Part shown: piece by piece, positions 1 through 13,376 of the stretch
Numbering within the stretch: position 1 is the first letter of the stretch
How the letters are laid out: every line of letters begins with the position of its first letter
From: Gordionus sp. m RMFG-2023
Taxonomy: Eukaryota > Nematomorpha > Gordioida > Chordodea > Parachordodidae
DNA length: 64,000 nucleotides
Direction of reading: 5' to 3'
Assembly (NCBI RefSeq): GCF_954871325.1
Contig: NC_088776.1
Coordinates: 46,022,569-46,086,568, forward strand
Position numbers and translations under genes: made by a program
The notes under the pieces: model-generated
Told to the model about the DNA's origin: nothing
What the model saw: the letters and a program-made list of their open reading frames with translations, nothing else
The model's database searches: none

Positions 1-3000
1 TCGTAGTCTGTGGACTCACGATTAGGGGGCTTAAAGTTGGTTATGTTATCTAAATTATCAAAGCAATCTTCGGCGATATCATAATTTTCCAAATGATTAG
101 GTTTAAAGTTGGTACTGACATCAGAATGGTGGAAAAAGGAAGTGGGCAAACTGGAAGAGAGTATTCCTTCCTCCTGATTATTCTCGAAATCATCCAGGGC
201 TAAACTATTGAAAACATCTCCGAAACTATCTATGTCACCATTGTAATAAGCATTATTTGCAGTCGCGTTGCTAGAGTTGAACAGGGAGGAAGGATGACAA
301 TTACTCATATTGTTGTTTAGCGTGTTGGAAGAATTAGTAGATAAAGTGGGCTGAGGCGGTGGTGTCAAGCAAGTTTCCAAAAGTCTCATCTCGTATTCCT
401 GATGTTTGCCAATTTGCATCTCTTCCTTTGTAAAACTAGCGCCCTCTTCCCCCATCTCATGTAGATACATGCAATCCTTGGATGTTGTATATTTTTTTTA
501 AAAAATTCTCATAATTAATATGAAACATTATAAGGAAGAATAGTAATATTAAAAGAAAATTTAAATAATAAAATCAACCCCAATATTTTTAACCCAAATA
601 AAATCCAGACGCAAGTATTATATTATATATTTTTATAAAAAAAACATGTGATACCGTTTTGGGACAAGTGGAACCCTTGAGAAAATGGCTGCAATATTTG
701 GTTGTTCCAAGCGAGGCCTTTATAACTCGCCCATCCATGCTGTGATTGTGGTTAATGTGTTCGATGGCCTTCAACGCGTCTTCGCTTTTGTAAAACGTTA
801 TATAGGCACTAGCGGTGGGACCCTGACGTACAAAATAATAAAAGTTCACCATATTTCGATTATTCATTTTTTTTAATATTTATTTAATCGAGGAGTTAGA
901 TAAATTTAGGCCTAATTACGCAAAAGTGTGGCGGGTTATCAAATTTGGAAAATTAGTTTATAAATATGTACCGTATGGTGATATTGAATCCATTGGGATT
1001 CGAAATCTCTCGATTTTAAATATTTAAGGAGGATTTAAAATCAATTATAAATGCATTCCTATACGTGTAGAGTAGTGTTATAAAACGGCCCGATTTTTTA
1101 AAACGGCTAACCCAATATCTTAGCCATAAAATATTATGGAACCCTGGAGATTTTGCTCCGAGATGGCTGAATGATTTGGACAACTATTAACGAAATCTCG
1201 AAGATTGAGTAATATAACTTTGGCTAAAATCTTATTTTAAATTGGCTAAATCGAGCCGTTTAACAACACTAGTGTAGAGTAACTATCCTATGAATTTCAG
1301 AAAATTTTGTCAATAAACTTGTGTATTTTTAAATTTATATAAAAAACTATAGAAAAATCAATATAAATTAAGGACAATTCTAAAGTTTATGTTAAAATTA
1401 TTTGAAATTCAGAGTGCAGGGCTCTATGTATGCTAAATTACATTTCTGATCGAATCAGATTTTTTTTAAATTTAAAAATCGCCCTCATTAAATAATTTAA
1501 AATCGAGAATTTCGAATCTCCATAAATTCCATATTACAATATGACATATATTATTTCCAAAGTATGGATCTAAATACAGATACAATTATTCAATTTAATA
1601 CTTATATATAGGGGTTGTGGTTGTTCTCGAACAGAAACTTTCTATGAGAACACAAAAATTCTTAAACAACATTTTATATTTTATTCTCATCCAATTCGAA
1701 CATCATATAAAATATAAATAAAAATATGTCAAAACCCCTATTTTTACACAAATTCTCATTTAAAACGAGCATTAATTATTTTAAAAAATTTTTGATAAAT
1801 TTATTTGTTTAAAATAATTTTGCGCATCAATCGTATTATTTTTAATAATTAATAGGCGTTATGGTTAAACAAGGATTTATATATTCCTTTACATGATAAA
1901 AATATCCATCACAATCTTGAACTGATATCTATAGATTTTAAAGGAAAAAAATAACATTTAATGAATATTTATATTTTTTTATTATTATTAGTCTTAATAT
2001 ACATTTAAATTATATGTTCATATGAAATAAAATGAATTTTGTATTCAAATATTTTTATTTATAATTAAAAAAAGAGTTAAATAAAAGTATATCAAAATGC
2101 ATCTAAAAACAGAGAAAGATACCTCTAAAATAGTATCTATATACAAATACTTTTTAAAAGGTGTATCTTAGAGATACCTATTATATTATTGTATCTAGAT
2201 ACTAAACAACTCTGTTAATTTCCATATAAACAATAATTGCCCGACAATGATTAAATTTTTATTGAGTTACAAAATTATATTTTTTAAAATTTGGTCCAAT
2301 ATATAATTTTTAATATAGAAGGTGTAAGAATATATTAAGTTAAAATGCCAGCCAATGTTGTAATGGTTTTAATTCTTTATCTATCCGAAAATATATTATA
2401 AAATAGAAGCAGATCTTGTAAATTTATTGGCATTCAACTTTGCGATTTTTTTATACATATTCAATTCAATTATTACTAAATTTTAACATTAAATATACTT
2501 TAAAAATATAAGCAAAAAAGATTTTTTTTTTAAGATGAGAGATTTTTGTTTATCTAAAATGCCAAAATCTTTTATAAGTAAATCTTTTGTAATTCTCATG
2601 CATAAAAAACCTTACAAGATTGAACTAAAAAATTTTTTAAAAATTAATTTTTTTTCAAACTTTCGATTGGATCCTGGTCCTGATTACTAAATTTAAAAAA
2701 GGTCTGGTTTTTAGATTTGTCGAGGTTATTGGGTTCCGATTCCAAACTCTGCTGATATTAGTATTTTAAATTGGGTTCATTTCATATAAATTTTAAGTGG
2801 TCCTGATCTGGTTCATAGATTTGACCCAATCCAGAGAGTTTCCGGTTTCCAAAATTTGAATCAAAATTGTCAGCATGATTATCATTATAAGGTCCTAACT
2901 CCAATATCGATTTGTTTTACTGAAGAGTGATTATTTTTCTAAAAAAGTGGATAACATTATAGTGAGAACCCTATTTTTTTTATATATAAATTATTTAAGG

Positions 3001-6000
3001 GTTAATTTATTTCTTTTCTTTTTAGTTTTCACCTTTTTCTGGTGGTAAGCTCCTTCAATATCACTATCCACTTTATGTTATGTTATTCATGCTATTTTTA
3101 TCTAATATATACTCTTCATATTGGCTCTAACTTTATGGCCCCATTGAAGTTTTGGCCTTTCTCTTTTACATTTGCCCATCACTTCTAAACTCTTAACCTT
3201 ATTTCCTATATAGTTTATAGGCCTTTTCATTGTGTGCCCATACCACCTAAGTCAGTTCACCATTATCTTAGTCTTAATAGGCACTACCTTTAAACTTCCT
3301 AGTATTCTTGTACTTCGCACCTTATCCTTTCTTGATTCTCCAGCAATCATCCTCAGTATTCTCATCTCCATAGTTTGTAACTTATCTCGTCTGACTCTTT
3401 CGTTGGCCATGTTTCTGAACTATATAGAATAGTTGGTTGTACTATGGAACTGTAAATTTTTTTCTTCAATTTGTGTGGGATTCTTTTGTCAAAGAGCACT
3501 CCAGATAAAGATCTCCACTTTAACCACCCTTGATTAATTTTACTCTTTATCTCTTTCTCTATTGTCATTTGTTTGTATAGTGGAGGCCAAATATTTGCAG
3601 CTTTCAATTGCAGATATCGCCATTCATTTATATCAATGCTCTCTGTTTCATTTCATCTCCTCCCATCACCATATACTCCGTCTTTTTTCTGTTTACTTTT
3701 AGTCCTTGCTTTTCTAAGATATGTATCCAACTCACTAATCTTTCCTTCATTTCATCATTGGATTCGGCAAGTATCACAATATCATCTGCAAATATCATAT
3801 TCCACGGGACTGTTTGTGGTATATACTGTGATAATACATCTATTACTGTTATGAAGAGAAGTGGGCTGAGAGCCGACCCTAACTCCCTCGGCTATTGTGA
3901 GGTCTGCGGAAGTACTAGTTGTGTACGGACCATTGTTGTATGGCCCATATACATATCCTGTATTATTCTTATATATTTTTCGGGAATCCTTTTGTGGGGT
4001 AGTGCCCATCAGATAAGTTTTCTTAGGATTCTATAGAAAGCCTTCCCCTGTAATTTTGACAATTGTGGATCCCCTTTATTTTTGAAGATAGGAACTAGAT
4101 AGCTCAGCCTCCATTTTTGAGGAATCTCTTCGTTGCCCAATATTTTATTGGGCAGATTTGTGAGGAAATGCATCTCTTAGTGCTTTAAGGCTTTCTATTG
4201 TAATATCATCAGGACCCCTAGCTTTGTTGTGTTTCATGTTTGAGGCATGTGATTATTTATTGTTCCGTTACTGGTTGTGTAAGGTTTTGTATGGGGAGTG
4301 TCATCTAAATGTAATAGGTGGGGATTAAAGTTGAGAAGCTCCTGAAAATATTATTTTCATCTCTAAATTATTTCTTTTTCCTTTATTAACAATTTCCGTC
4401 TTTATTTTTGATTACTTTCTGAGCTCCGTTTATATCTCTAGAATTCTTTTCTCGCTGTTTAGCTAATCTGTATACTTTATTTTGCCCCTCTTTAGTATGT
4501 AGTTCTTCATACATTCATCGTATGCCATTGCTTCTTTGTAGCTATCTCTTGGACTTTTTGTATTTTGTCTTGTCATCTGGGTTTTTGTATTTTTTCCCCC
4601 CGTATAATGGCTTGTACCTCTTCATTCACCACCATAATTCTTTGTGTGATTGTTACCTACTCTTGTCAAGCCTAGTGTAGATTTGGCAGTATCTATTAAT
4701 CTAGATGAAAGGTCTGTCCACATTTTTTCACTAACTTGTGAGGAATTTATTGTTTCGATGTTTGCATTGATTGCAAAAGCATCTGTCATTGATTTTAATC
4801 TACCCCATTTGATGCATGGTTCTAATTTTATCTTGTTTAAAGTGGATTTATTTGTGAAGTGTAATCCATTACTTGTAACTTGTGTTGTGCAGCAATATCT
4901 TCTCTTGGGATGACTTTGCAGTCTATTACATCTTTTAAGAGAGATTAGCATACCACTTTCACATGTTATTAAATGGCTGTCCTTTTTCTTATAGTAAGTG
5001 TTGGTTAAGGCAAGGTTGAAGGCTTGAACAAATTTCAGTACATGCTCTCCTTCATCATTTCTTTCTCCATATCCAAAACTACCATGATGTCTTTTGTAGC
5101 TGTTTTTCGCTTTTCCCACATGTGCATTTAAGTCTTCACCTATTATGACTAGGTCATCCTTAGGGATTTCCATTACAGCTTCATCAAGGATAGCTTTAAG
5201 GTCATCTTTCTCCTCTTCTTTGCAACCTGTTTGAGGAGGATATATTGAAAGGATGATTGATGACCAATGAAGAGTTTTTTTTCATTAGTCTATCAGAGAT
5301 CCTGTTAACTTCTACCACTGAGGAGGTTAGATCTTGACTGAGGATGATGCCGATACTGTTCCTATTACTAACATTTCAATTATAGTACAATTTATATCCA
5401 TTTCCAATCATTAGAGTCTTCTAACCTTTCCATTTAGTCTCTTGTATGCATGCTATATCAACGTTTCTCTTGTTCAACATGGATGCCAATTCTCTCGTAT
5501 TACCTTTAAGTGTACCAATATTCAAGCTAGCTAACCTTGTTTACTTCACTTTGACCTTTATTTTACTTTTCACAGGATGGAGATCCACACCCTGCGCATC
5601 GCTTGGAAGGAACGCCATAGCTTTCATATTTATATTTTTGTTTGTATCTTTCATTTGGTTTATTAAACAAGTAACCTAGCACCAGGCTGTCCAAGCCTGT
5701 CGGTGACTGGGGTGACATTTCTAAGCTCAGAAATTCATCTTATCATATGTCTTTACAGATCAGTCATCGAAGAAAATCCTGAAATTTTTTAGTTCCTTAT
5801 CAAGATTGAACCTGGTACCTTTGGCTTCCAAGCATACATCATAAACCCACTAGGCCACCCTAGAATCTAAGGGATAATATATAAGTTTTATTAAAAAGTG
5901 CAAACGGGGTGCTTAATATTTAGTTGAGTAATTGCTTTTATATTTAGCCCTAGGTTTAACTATCTCCAGCCTATACTTTTTGAAAGCTAAACTTTAAAGA

Positions 6001-9000
6001 TAGCATAAATGCACCTCAATGCTTAAGGGATTTTCTTATGCACGCGCCTGTAAATTGTGCTGAATTCACCTATTTTTAGCCTTTACCCAGCTATAGTGTT
6101 TGAGTATACGATTTTGACCAAAATGATGTTTAAACATCTATAGATCCGATGTCTAACTGGCGCCAGTTAGGGATTGACATCCGGCCGGTTTCTATGAAAA
6201 TGGACAAAAAGCATAATTCAGATAATTATTTAAATAAATATCTACAAAATTTAAATTACTCTTTACTACAACGTTAATATTAAGGCATCATCTCTCCTAC
6301 AAATATTCACTCAGAATCTATATTCTCGAAATTCGGGTTAAAAGAAAGTGCAGTGTCGTTGAACAAAAATTAAGAAATTAACAAATGGGCAAAAAGTCTT
6401 CATATTACTATATACTATATATTATAGTCATATGAATACGTATAGTGTATTGGAATAAAACGAACAATTTATATATATTATTCGTAATCGAATTATAGGA
6501 ATTATTTGTTTTTTACATTAAAAAAAATATTAAATTATATAATATAAAATTTAATTCATTTTAAAATATCAAAATATACAATATAAAATTTAGTAAATTT
6601 CACATAAATTATACCAATATTTAAATAATTTGGAACGAGAAGAATGTATAAATTTCTTTAAATAAATGATATTATAATATTCTTTTTAATATAACAATTT
6701 AAAATAGATTTATTTATAATAGTATAATTAAATAAGATATTATTATTTATTGATTCATATTGTTAGGGTAAAATATTGATTTAGAGTTAACAAACAAATT
6801 GCACTAAAATTGAAAAAAAATATTATCAGATTCGTTTTTAGAATTAAATATGAATTTTAATCGCTGTTCCACCAGAATCCTTGAAACCGGGTCAAAAACA
6901 TAAAAGCTGGAATAGCTGCCTCCTCTTAAGATTTTTAGAAACCGGAATAACTTTAAAATTTTTCGGGAATGCATATATTTCTGTTTAACAGCATATAGAA
7001 AATTCAGAGAAAAGGCCTTCTTTTTTAGTCAGGTTCCAAACTCCAAAGAAGAAGAAAAATACATGTTAAATGAAGATTATTAAAATATATATACAGGATT
7101 TAATAATAATAAAAATTTTTAAATTTTCTAAAATAAGAAAAATCCTCATTTTTGAAATAAAATGATATTTTCTTTAAAAAACGACTAAACGTATGTATAC
7201 TAAAAATGTTTTGTTAAAAAAAATTCTTTACAACACTAAAAAATTTTAATTTAATTTTCGGCTAGGAGATATCCGCCAAAAATTGACGTAATTTTTTCTA
7301 AAAATAGGTTAATTCATATCTCATAATATATAAATTAGTTATTTTCTCATCGCTTGATTCGTAAAAAAAAATATCGATCCGCAGAATGTTTTAATACAAA
7401 AATATATATATATTTAATTAACATCTCTTTATTATTATAAGGTGGTAGGTATAAATGCGTAAGAAGACCGTTAAAATTAATAAATTTATATATAAACAAA
7501 AGGTATAAGTTTCGTATCAAAAACCGTATAATACATTACCACAAGTAAACCTTCTTTATTGTCAACCTTTCCCCGCCCTCAACAAAAATCAGCCACCGTA
7601 AACCAAATCTCAAAGTCGGATCAAAAGTTCTATTCCCGTAATGTTAAAAATTTGGGGTAGTTGTGCATTCTATTTAAATCCTTATAATCAAAAAATAAAA
7701 TCATGCAAACTGCCCTGCCATTCCGAGTATTGCATAACCTGCTAAAAATTTCGTCTAAGCCTAATTAGACTTAGGTCATTTTTTCACGAGCCGTTTCAAA
7801 GTGGGCGAAAATTAGCTGATTATGCGATACTATCCCTACCTAATAATTTTTTTTAAAAATGTCAATTTTATTTTCGCCAAAAATTTTATGATTTTAAAAA
7901 AATAAAAAAAAACAACTCCAGGCGAAAACGGAACTTAAAATAGAGGTTTTGCATTTGAAAGTATAATATGGTTAGACATCTTGTTCATATTTAAAATATC
8001 GCTTAACATTTTTGGGTATAGTAAAATATAGCGAACGAAATTTAGTGTTCTCAAAGAGTAGCTAAAATTTTTGTTTTGACAAGCTACTAAGTAAATTCTT
8101 CAGGGATCGTAACCGTAATGATCGATTCGGTTCATAGAAAAATAAAAATTCACGATTCTTCGTGAAGAAGAATAATATCGGTTCGGTTTTAACCTTTTTA
8201 AAAACTGGTTAATTTTATTTTCACATGTAACCTTATTAGAATTATGAAAATTGAAGCACATCTTTTAAAATTTTGTCCATATTCCACCAAAAAAATAATA
8301 TTAAGTAAAATATTTTTAATATTCTTTCGTCAAATTATATTTATATGTAAAAGGAATAAATTGTATGGGCGAGAACATTTCTATAGGCTAACCTTGATGG
8401 TTGGCATGATCAAATAGCAATATAACAGAAATATCTGTAAATACTTACTGATACTATCATCAAAATCGATTAATATGCTTTAAAAGAGTTGGGATAATGG
8501 TTCAAACCGGTTCACAGACCTTTTCAGAGGTTCGGTTCAGATTCGGGTGACAAATTTTTAATGGTTATTACCGCTTTAAAGGCTTAGTCCAGGTTCGGAT
8601 CCCTGATTCTTTCTACACCTGCTTCATTATAAATTAATCACCCCCCCCCACACACATTCTTATAAGGACTATTCTTCCTTTTAAACTACCATCTTGTTTG
8701 CGAGGTCTCCTGGTTAGATATTATAGCTTTTTTAAGCCAAGTATCATGGTAAAATTTTAAAATATCACATCTCGTAAAAAATAATATTGTAAATAAAGTT
8801 TATTTACAAAATGATATCTTTTATCATTTTAATGACTCCATAATGATATCTAGCTACTAAAAGTAATACATTTATAAACGAAAAAATAATAAGAATTTAA
8901 TGTAGAAAAATTTACCCCATTGCCAGCGTAAGTGGTACTGGTATTAATGACGATTTTATTAATTTTCCCGAATCTTCCAAAATATTCATGTTTCTTGAGA

Positions 9001-12000
9001 ATCTCTGGGTCGGCTAATTTCTGAGTTAGTCCCACGACAAATAATAAATTTTTTTGAACAACCCTATATAAAAATGCGTTATATATTATTTTAATTTTTT
9101 TAAAAATAAGGTAACTAATTTTAAATCTGTAACGAGTTAATGTACCTAATAAAGCAGGCCTTTAAGACACAAATTTCTAAAGTAGTTTATTGTTAGTCTA
9201 CATCTTCGCAAGCAATTAAGCAAATCATCGCGAAAAAATTACATTTGCGCAAAATGCATATGTGATGAATTTTGCAAAAAATTACTTATATTATATTTTT
9301 GTGCGAAATTTCGTGAATTCGCATAATTAATTGCTAAGTCAAATAAAAATTAATTAAGCCAGAATTTATGAAAAAAAAAATAGTGATCTGCATCGAGCAT
9401 AATTTTTCAAGCCCGGCCAATATTTTTTTTAAAAAATTTGTATGGCCCTACCGGATCAAATTTTTCTATTTGTCTGGAAAAGCCCGACCAAAAATAAACA
9501 TTATTAGTCCGCCCGGCCCGGCTCAAATTTATTTTAATATAGATAAATTTACTTTTTTTTGATTGTAAAAAGAATATTCTACAAATAAAATATTAGCACC
9601 TTCTTTCTTGTAATAATTTTAAATTATATCAATTTATTTGACAAAATTCAATGATATCATATTTAAAAATTTAAATCCGGCCGAAATTTTTAAAATTATT
9701 AGACTCAAACCAGCCCGAAACAAAAATATTTCTAAAAAATAGATCTGGCCTGATCTGAAACCGGACCGGGCTCGGTACGGGCCGTAATTTGATGATCTCT
9801 AATGTATAGGGCTGTGCCGATATTAAATATTGGATCGGCACAGATATTTCGCGTTTTCAAAAATATCAAATCGAACCGATATTTTTTATTGTTTTTAGTT
9901 ATTGTATATAATCATGTAATTTATAAATTTCATAGTTAAAATTAATGAAAGGAACCAAAATACAATTTATTTGTTTAAAAAAATAGTCGAACTATTTTTT
10001 GTTATATTATCTGCAACAAGAAATGGATTTTAAAGTATCTAACGAGTCACATTCATCTAGTATTGGTAAATGGCTCGATTTCGTTAATTTTTAAAAACGT
10101 TTAATTCAAGATTTTGGCCAAAAGTAAATTACCCACAATTGATTTTGTCTATAGATGGCAGAAATATTTTGACTTCTATTGGTGAAATTTCGAGGCTTAG
10201 GTAATAATATTTTGGCTAAAATTTTGATTTAGTCCTTTTTAAAAAACTAAATGAAGCTGTTAACAACACTACATTCAGCCATAAATATTGCAAATATTTA
10301 AAATGAGATTATTAACTTTTGGAGAATAAAAAAATAAAATTAATTCTTCGTGAAAGTTAGTTGGTTTTTTTAAAATAAAAAATATTGATATATTTAACAT
10401 TTGTACAAAGATAGATGGTAATTAAAAATCAATATAATTGTTAGGGCTGTGCCGATTCACATATTTTTCACCGATCCGATCAGATATTGGTTCAAAACCG
10501 ATCCGATATTTATATTGATTTTTCACCACCCCTCTTTGAACTAAATGTAATTAAGAAATCAAATATTTTTTATGCAAAAAATCGAATTATGCATTTTATT
10601 TAATTTTTTTATTTCTCTAATAATTAAAAAAAGTTTACGGATATTGGGTAGTATTAAATGAATTTTTCATTATTCCTCCCCGTGAAATTAGAATCCGCAG
10701 ATAACGCATTTTGCAAAATTATCTATTTCTTTTGTAAAATATTTCCATAATTCAGATACCATATTTAAAAAAATTCTTTTATTATAAATAATAAAATTGG
10801 CGTTATTATTTAAAAAGATTTAAAATAAATAAAACTTTGGGTGTTCCTTTCTATTTTTATAAAAAAATCTTTTAAAATACTATGCATTTATTTAAAAAAT
10901 AAAATTAAAGGGGTTTTGTGCATTTGCATTTTTTAAAAAAATATTATTTAGAAAATATTATTAATGTAAAATGATATCGGCCATGCTAAATATCGGTGCC
11001 GGTCAGATATTTAATGCCGGTCCGATATTTAATGCCGGTCCGATATTTAATATCGGCACAGCCCTAATAAATATCGGATCGGTTTTTTTAGTAATATCGG
11101 TGTAAAATTTGTGGACAGACACAGCCCTAGTTATGTATTTATATATTTTCTCAATGCTAATATATATTATATAATATTTTTTTAATGCAAATAAATATTA
11201 TATAATATTTTTTTAATGCAAATAAATATTTCGTTGTTGTATATCTATTTCGGTGCAATTATTTTCTTATTTAAATTGTATTTTCATTCAAATTCCTTAT
11301 AATTATTTTGTATATAAAAAAATAACAATTTATAAAATAACTTGCAATGTAACTAGTGATGTAAGTAATTACTGAAATATAATTTTATAATTTTTTTATT
11401 AGATTTAATAAAATTTTGTGCCCTGGCTTATCAGAAAATGAATCTGTCATGATTACTTTTTACATTGAAAGGTGTTCTTGAAAATTTAAAGTAAAACTTT
11501 AGTTAACAAAATGTTAATGTAAACTTCAAATCAAATATAACATCAACAAATTATTAATATATATGTTTATATGAAAAATTGTTAAATTGCTATAATTATT
11601 GTTTATTTTAAATATATAATAGGCTAATGAGTTTTATTTAAAAATTATTAGAATATATATACATATTTTATAATTATATAATAATAAAACTGGTATGATA
11701 ATTTTATTAAAAAATTTATAAGCACAATGTTGTTATTTAATGTAAACAAAAATTATCAGAGTTAGCAAAAAGTAAAATATAATATTTCAGAGAACCTGAA
11801 GATTCATATCAAAGCCCCAATTTTTTTTAACCATTTTAACTCAGATTAATAAATTTAGATTATATTAATCAGATCCCTGGAGGCCAGACCCTAAGACTAG
11901 GATGTTTTAATTTTTTTAAATATACCCAGGCCTGGCTTGAAATTTTTTTAAAATACTTGGGCCAGGCCATAAATTTTAAACCCAAATATTTTAAATCATC

Positions 12001-13376
12001 ATTATTAGCTATAAAAATTAAAAATATATATAATATATTTTTTTAGAGATTTTATGGATCAAATTTGACAAGAAGAATATTTATTTAAGTAATAAAATAA
12101 TGAATATTATTCAATTTATCAGTATATATATATATATATTATATTGGTAAAAGTTAATTGTATATAAAAAACATTTGAATATTATTTCAACAAGAAAATA
12201 AATTATATTAAATCAATTTAGTATATATTAATATTTAACCAAAAGAAAGTTAATAGATAAATTTTAAATTATGTTAACTTAGAGCCCAAAACAATATAAA
12301 ATGGGTTTAAGGCTATTCTGTACAGGTCAAGCCCTCTTCCAAGTCTCTGATTTGCCATATTTAGAAAAGAATATATATATACAATAAAAAAAAACCTCAA
12401 TATAAATAGTTATTAAGATAACTTTGTAAAGAAAAATTAAAATTAATTTAATATTAATACAAATATTTTTTATAAATATTAATTTAACACAATTCTATGA
12501 ATGATAAAATGTTATATAAATATTTCAACTGACTTTAATTATTATAGCACAGGAAATATATATGTAATAAAATATTTCTTAAAATCAAGATAATTAATAA
12601 GAAAAAAGATTATTTAAATTTGGGAAGGAAATTATATAGGAAATAATTGAGCATTCTATTTTTTCAATGCTTTTAAAATTTTCACTTTTAAAATAAATTA
12701 AAGGGCCAAAAAAAAAAAATAAAGTCAATAGCCTTTTTTATCATTATCCTAATTTTTTAATATAAGTTCATTTAAAAATAATATAATTGAATTCACAATG
12801 AATTAATATTAAATAACTAGATAAATTTAAATATATTTTTATAATATTATATAAAATAATACTTACCTAACTTGAGATAACATTTTACGATTTTCTGAAA
12901 CTTTTTGCTTCTTCTGGAAATCTTTTTGTCTCTTTTCATTCTTGATTTTCTGTAGCCTAATAAAATTTATTAACAAATAATTGGTAGATAAAATACTCTT
13001 CAGCAGTGAGTGGTTTATATTCTGCAGGATCTTCTGGATATTGCTATTAAAACACCTTTAAAGAAATTAATTAATTTAGTTTACTTTTCTACAGGCAGGG
13101 CATAATCCATTTTCATTTGTTCTAATTCTATGCCAACAAAATCTGCATATCTGTAATTAAATATATGAAATAATTTGAACATTTATAGCATAATTAAATT
13201 AATCAACCAATTATATTTATAGGCATATACTTGATAACCACAAGTACAAGGGTAAAAATTCATATCGTCTATTTCTAGAGGCTCCATACATAGCGGACAC
13301 TATGTTTGATTTTATATTATAAAATATAAATAAATATTTGAACCTCTGTTTGATCTTGTAATTTTTCTTGTGCCAT
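1..13376 (-). CDS. CNOT4: CNOT4, RING/RRM E3 ubiquitin ligase (3' end beyond window)
   Basis: CNOT4 (Not4) is the RING E3 ubiquitin ligase linked to the CCR4-NOT complex, acting in mRNA and protein quality control. Eight coding exons, in gene order: 13344-13376 (ATG), 13231-13299, 13085-13150, 12997-13043, 12867-12956, 8916-9063, 655-822, and 476 to the window edge. They join in phase into about 365 residues. Residues 12-55 form the C4C4 RING (CPLCMEPL, PCTCGYQ, ICRFCWHRIR, GLCPACRK). A basic linker follows, then an RRM (LLFVVGLTQKLADPE to ASLGTTKYCS) and a C3H zinc finger (YCSHFLKGSTCPKTDCMYLHE region) split across exons 7 and 8, then the conserved ASFTKEEMQIGKHQEYE. The tail is Asn/Ser-rich and continues off the window. 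Introns 5 (about 3.8 kb) and 6 (about 8.1 kb) are full of transposon remnants. The start is chosen because the first exon opens with ATG ten residues before the RING, close to known starts. Confidence 0.95.
1073..1271. mobile_element. MITE family A (TAGTGTTGTTAAACGG ends), complete copy
   Basis: A 199-bp non-coding element whose ends are inverted repeats (TAGTGTTATAAAACGG at the left, CCGTTTAACAACACTA at the right). It is flanked by a perfect 8-bp duplication GTGTAGAG (1065-1072 and 1272-1279). The 8-bp duplication points to hAT transposase. It lies in the largest CNOT4 intron and is the reference copy for this family in the window. Confidence 0.88.
1280..3000. other. AT-rich intron sequence of CNOT4
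   Basis: No coding exon is seen. Weak features are a possible short TIR pair at about 1611-1739 (AGGGGTT and AACCCCT) and imperfectly palindromic GTATCTA repeats at about 2110-2200. Sequence around 2640-2860 is richer in GGTTC words and may be an old MITE. Confidence 0.4.
3005..5690 (-). mobile_element. Decayed RTE-like non-LTR retrotransposon (LINE)
   Basis: Reading on the minus strand from 5690 downward there is an apurinic-type endonuclease (about 5173-4900, with LVIIGEDLNAHVG and HHGSFGYGERNDEGEHVLKF). A reverse transcriptase follows with the catalytic FADD box (MIFADDIVILAESNDEMKE, about 3700-3799), then a C-terminal part with GWLKWRSLSGVLFDKRIP (about 3480-3545) and a RWYGH-type tail near 3240. 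The reading frame shifts and is interrupted several times, so it is dead. It lies antisense within a CNOT4 intron read in the same minus direction. Clade assignment (RTE, or a close relative sharing the craniofacial-development-protein-2-like endonuclease) is from memory of family motifs. Confidence 0.85.
5800..5872 (-). repeat. tRNA-like sequence (SINE head or LINE 5' promoter)
   Basis: On the minus strand there is a good A box (TGGCCTAGTGG) followed about 40 bases later by a B box (GGTTCAATC), the split RNA polymerase III promoter of a tRNA gene. The arms do not fold into a clean tRNA, so it is a tRNA-derived repeat rather than a functional tRNA. It sits directly upstream of the 5' end of the LINE on the same strand. 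Confidence 0.6.
5880..8100. other. AT-rich intron sequence of CNOT4
   Basis: No exon with splice sites and no transposase-like reading frame could be found. The stretch holds scattered GC-richer patches (about 6130-6200 and 6860-7040) that may be worn-out MITEs. Confidence 0.4.
8101..8605. mobile_element. Short TIR element, CAGGGATC ends
   Basis: The sequence starts CAGGGATC and ends GATCCCTG, and both flanks carry ATTCTT (8095-8100 and 8606-8611), a 6-bp target duplication. The interior is non-coding with repeated GGTTCGG words. It is a non-autonomous DNA transposon, probably hAT-related, in the CNOT4 intron. Confidence 0.7.
9381..9801. mobile_element. MITE family B (GC-rich ends, TAGAGATCTGCA), reversed orientation
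   Basis: The left end TAGTGATCTGCATCG and right end GATGATCTCTA match the two ends of the family seen intact at 29779-30150 and 38470-38891, but in reverse. The edges are rich in GGCCCGG words and the middle is AT-rich. No clear target duplication remains, which suggests an old copy. Confidence 0.7.
10058..10271. mobile_element. MITE family A copy
   Basis: 214 bp with left end TAGTATTGGTAAATGGCTCG and right end TTAACAACACTA, flanked by CATTCATC / CATTCAGC (7 of 8 matching). The middle matches the copy at 1073-1271. Confidence 0.82.
10442..11066. mobile_element. TAGGGCTGTGCCGA element, inner copy
   Basis: Left end TAGGGCTGTGCCGATTC and right end ATCGGCACAGCCCTA. Inner edges carry repeated CGATCCGATATT words, with three short tandem copies of a GCCGGTCCGATATTTAAT-like unit at about 10990-11050. 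Flanks match only weakly (5 of 8). It is non-coding. Confidence 0.6.
11154..11232. repeat. 31-bp tandem repeat, about 2.6 units
   Basis: A unit beginning AATGCAAATAAATATTATAT occurs at 11154, 11184 and 11215, the last one partial. It is AT-rich and intronic, with no known function. Confidence 0.7.

Larger units (their letters stand above)
9807..11129. mobile_element. TAGGGCTGTGCCGA element, outer copy of a nested pair
   Basis: The left end TAGGGCTGTGCCGA (9807) pairs with a right end CACAGCCCTA (11129), with an imperfect 8-bp duplication CTAATGTA / GTTATGTA. It is non-coding and contains a family A MITE (10058-10271) and a second copy of its own type (10442-11066). TAGGGCTGTG ends are typical of hAT elements. 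Confidence 0.6.

Noticed and set aside
3232-4036. Plus-strand open frames over the LINE
   Set aside because: They are antisense to the reverse transcriptase, whose FADD and GWLKWRSLSG motifs are on the minus strand.
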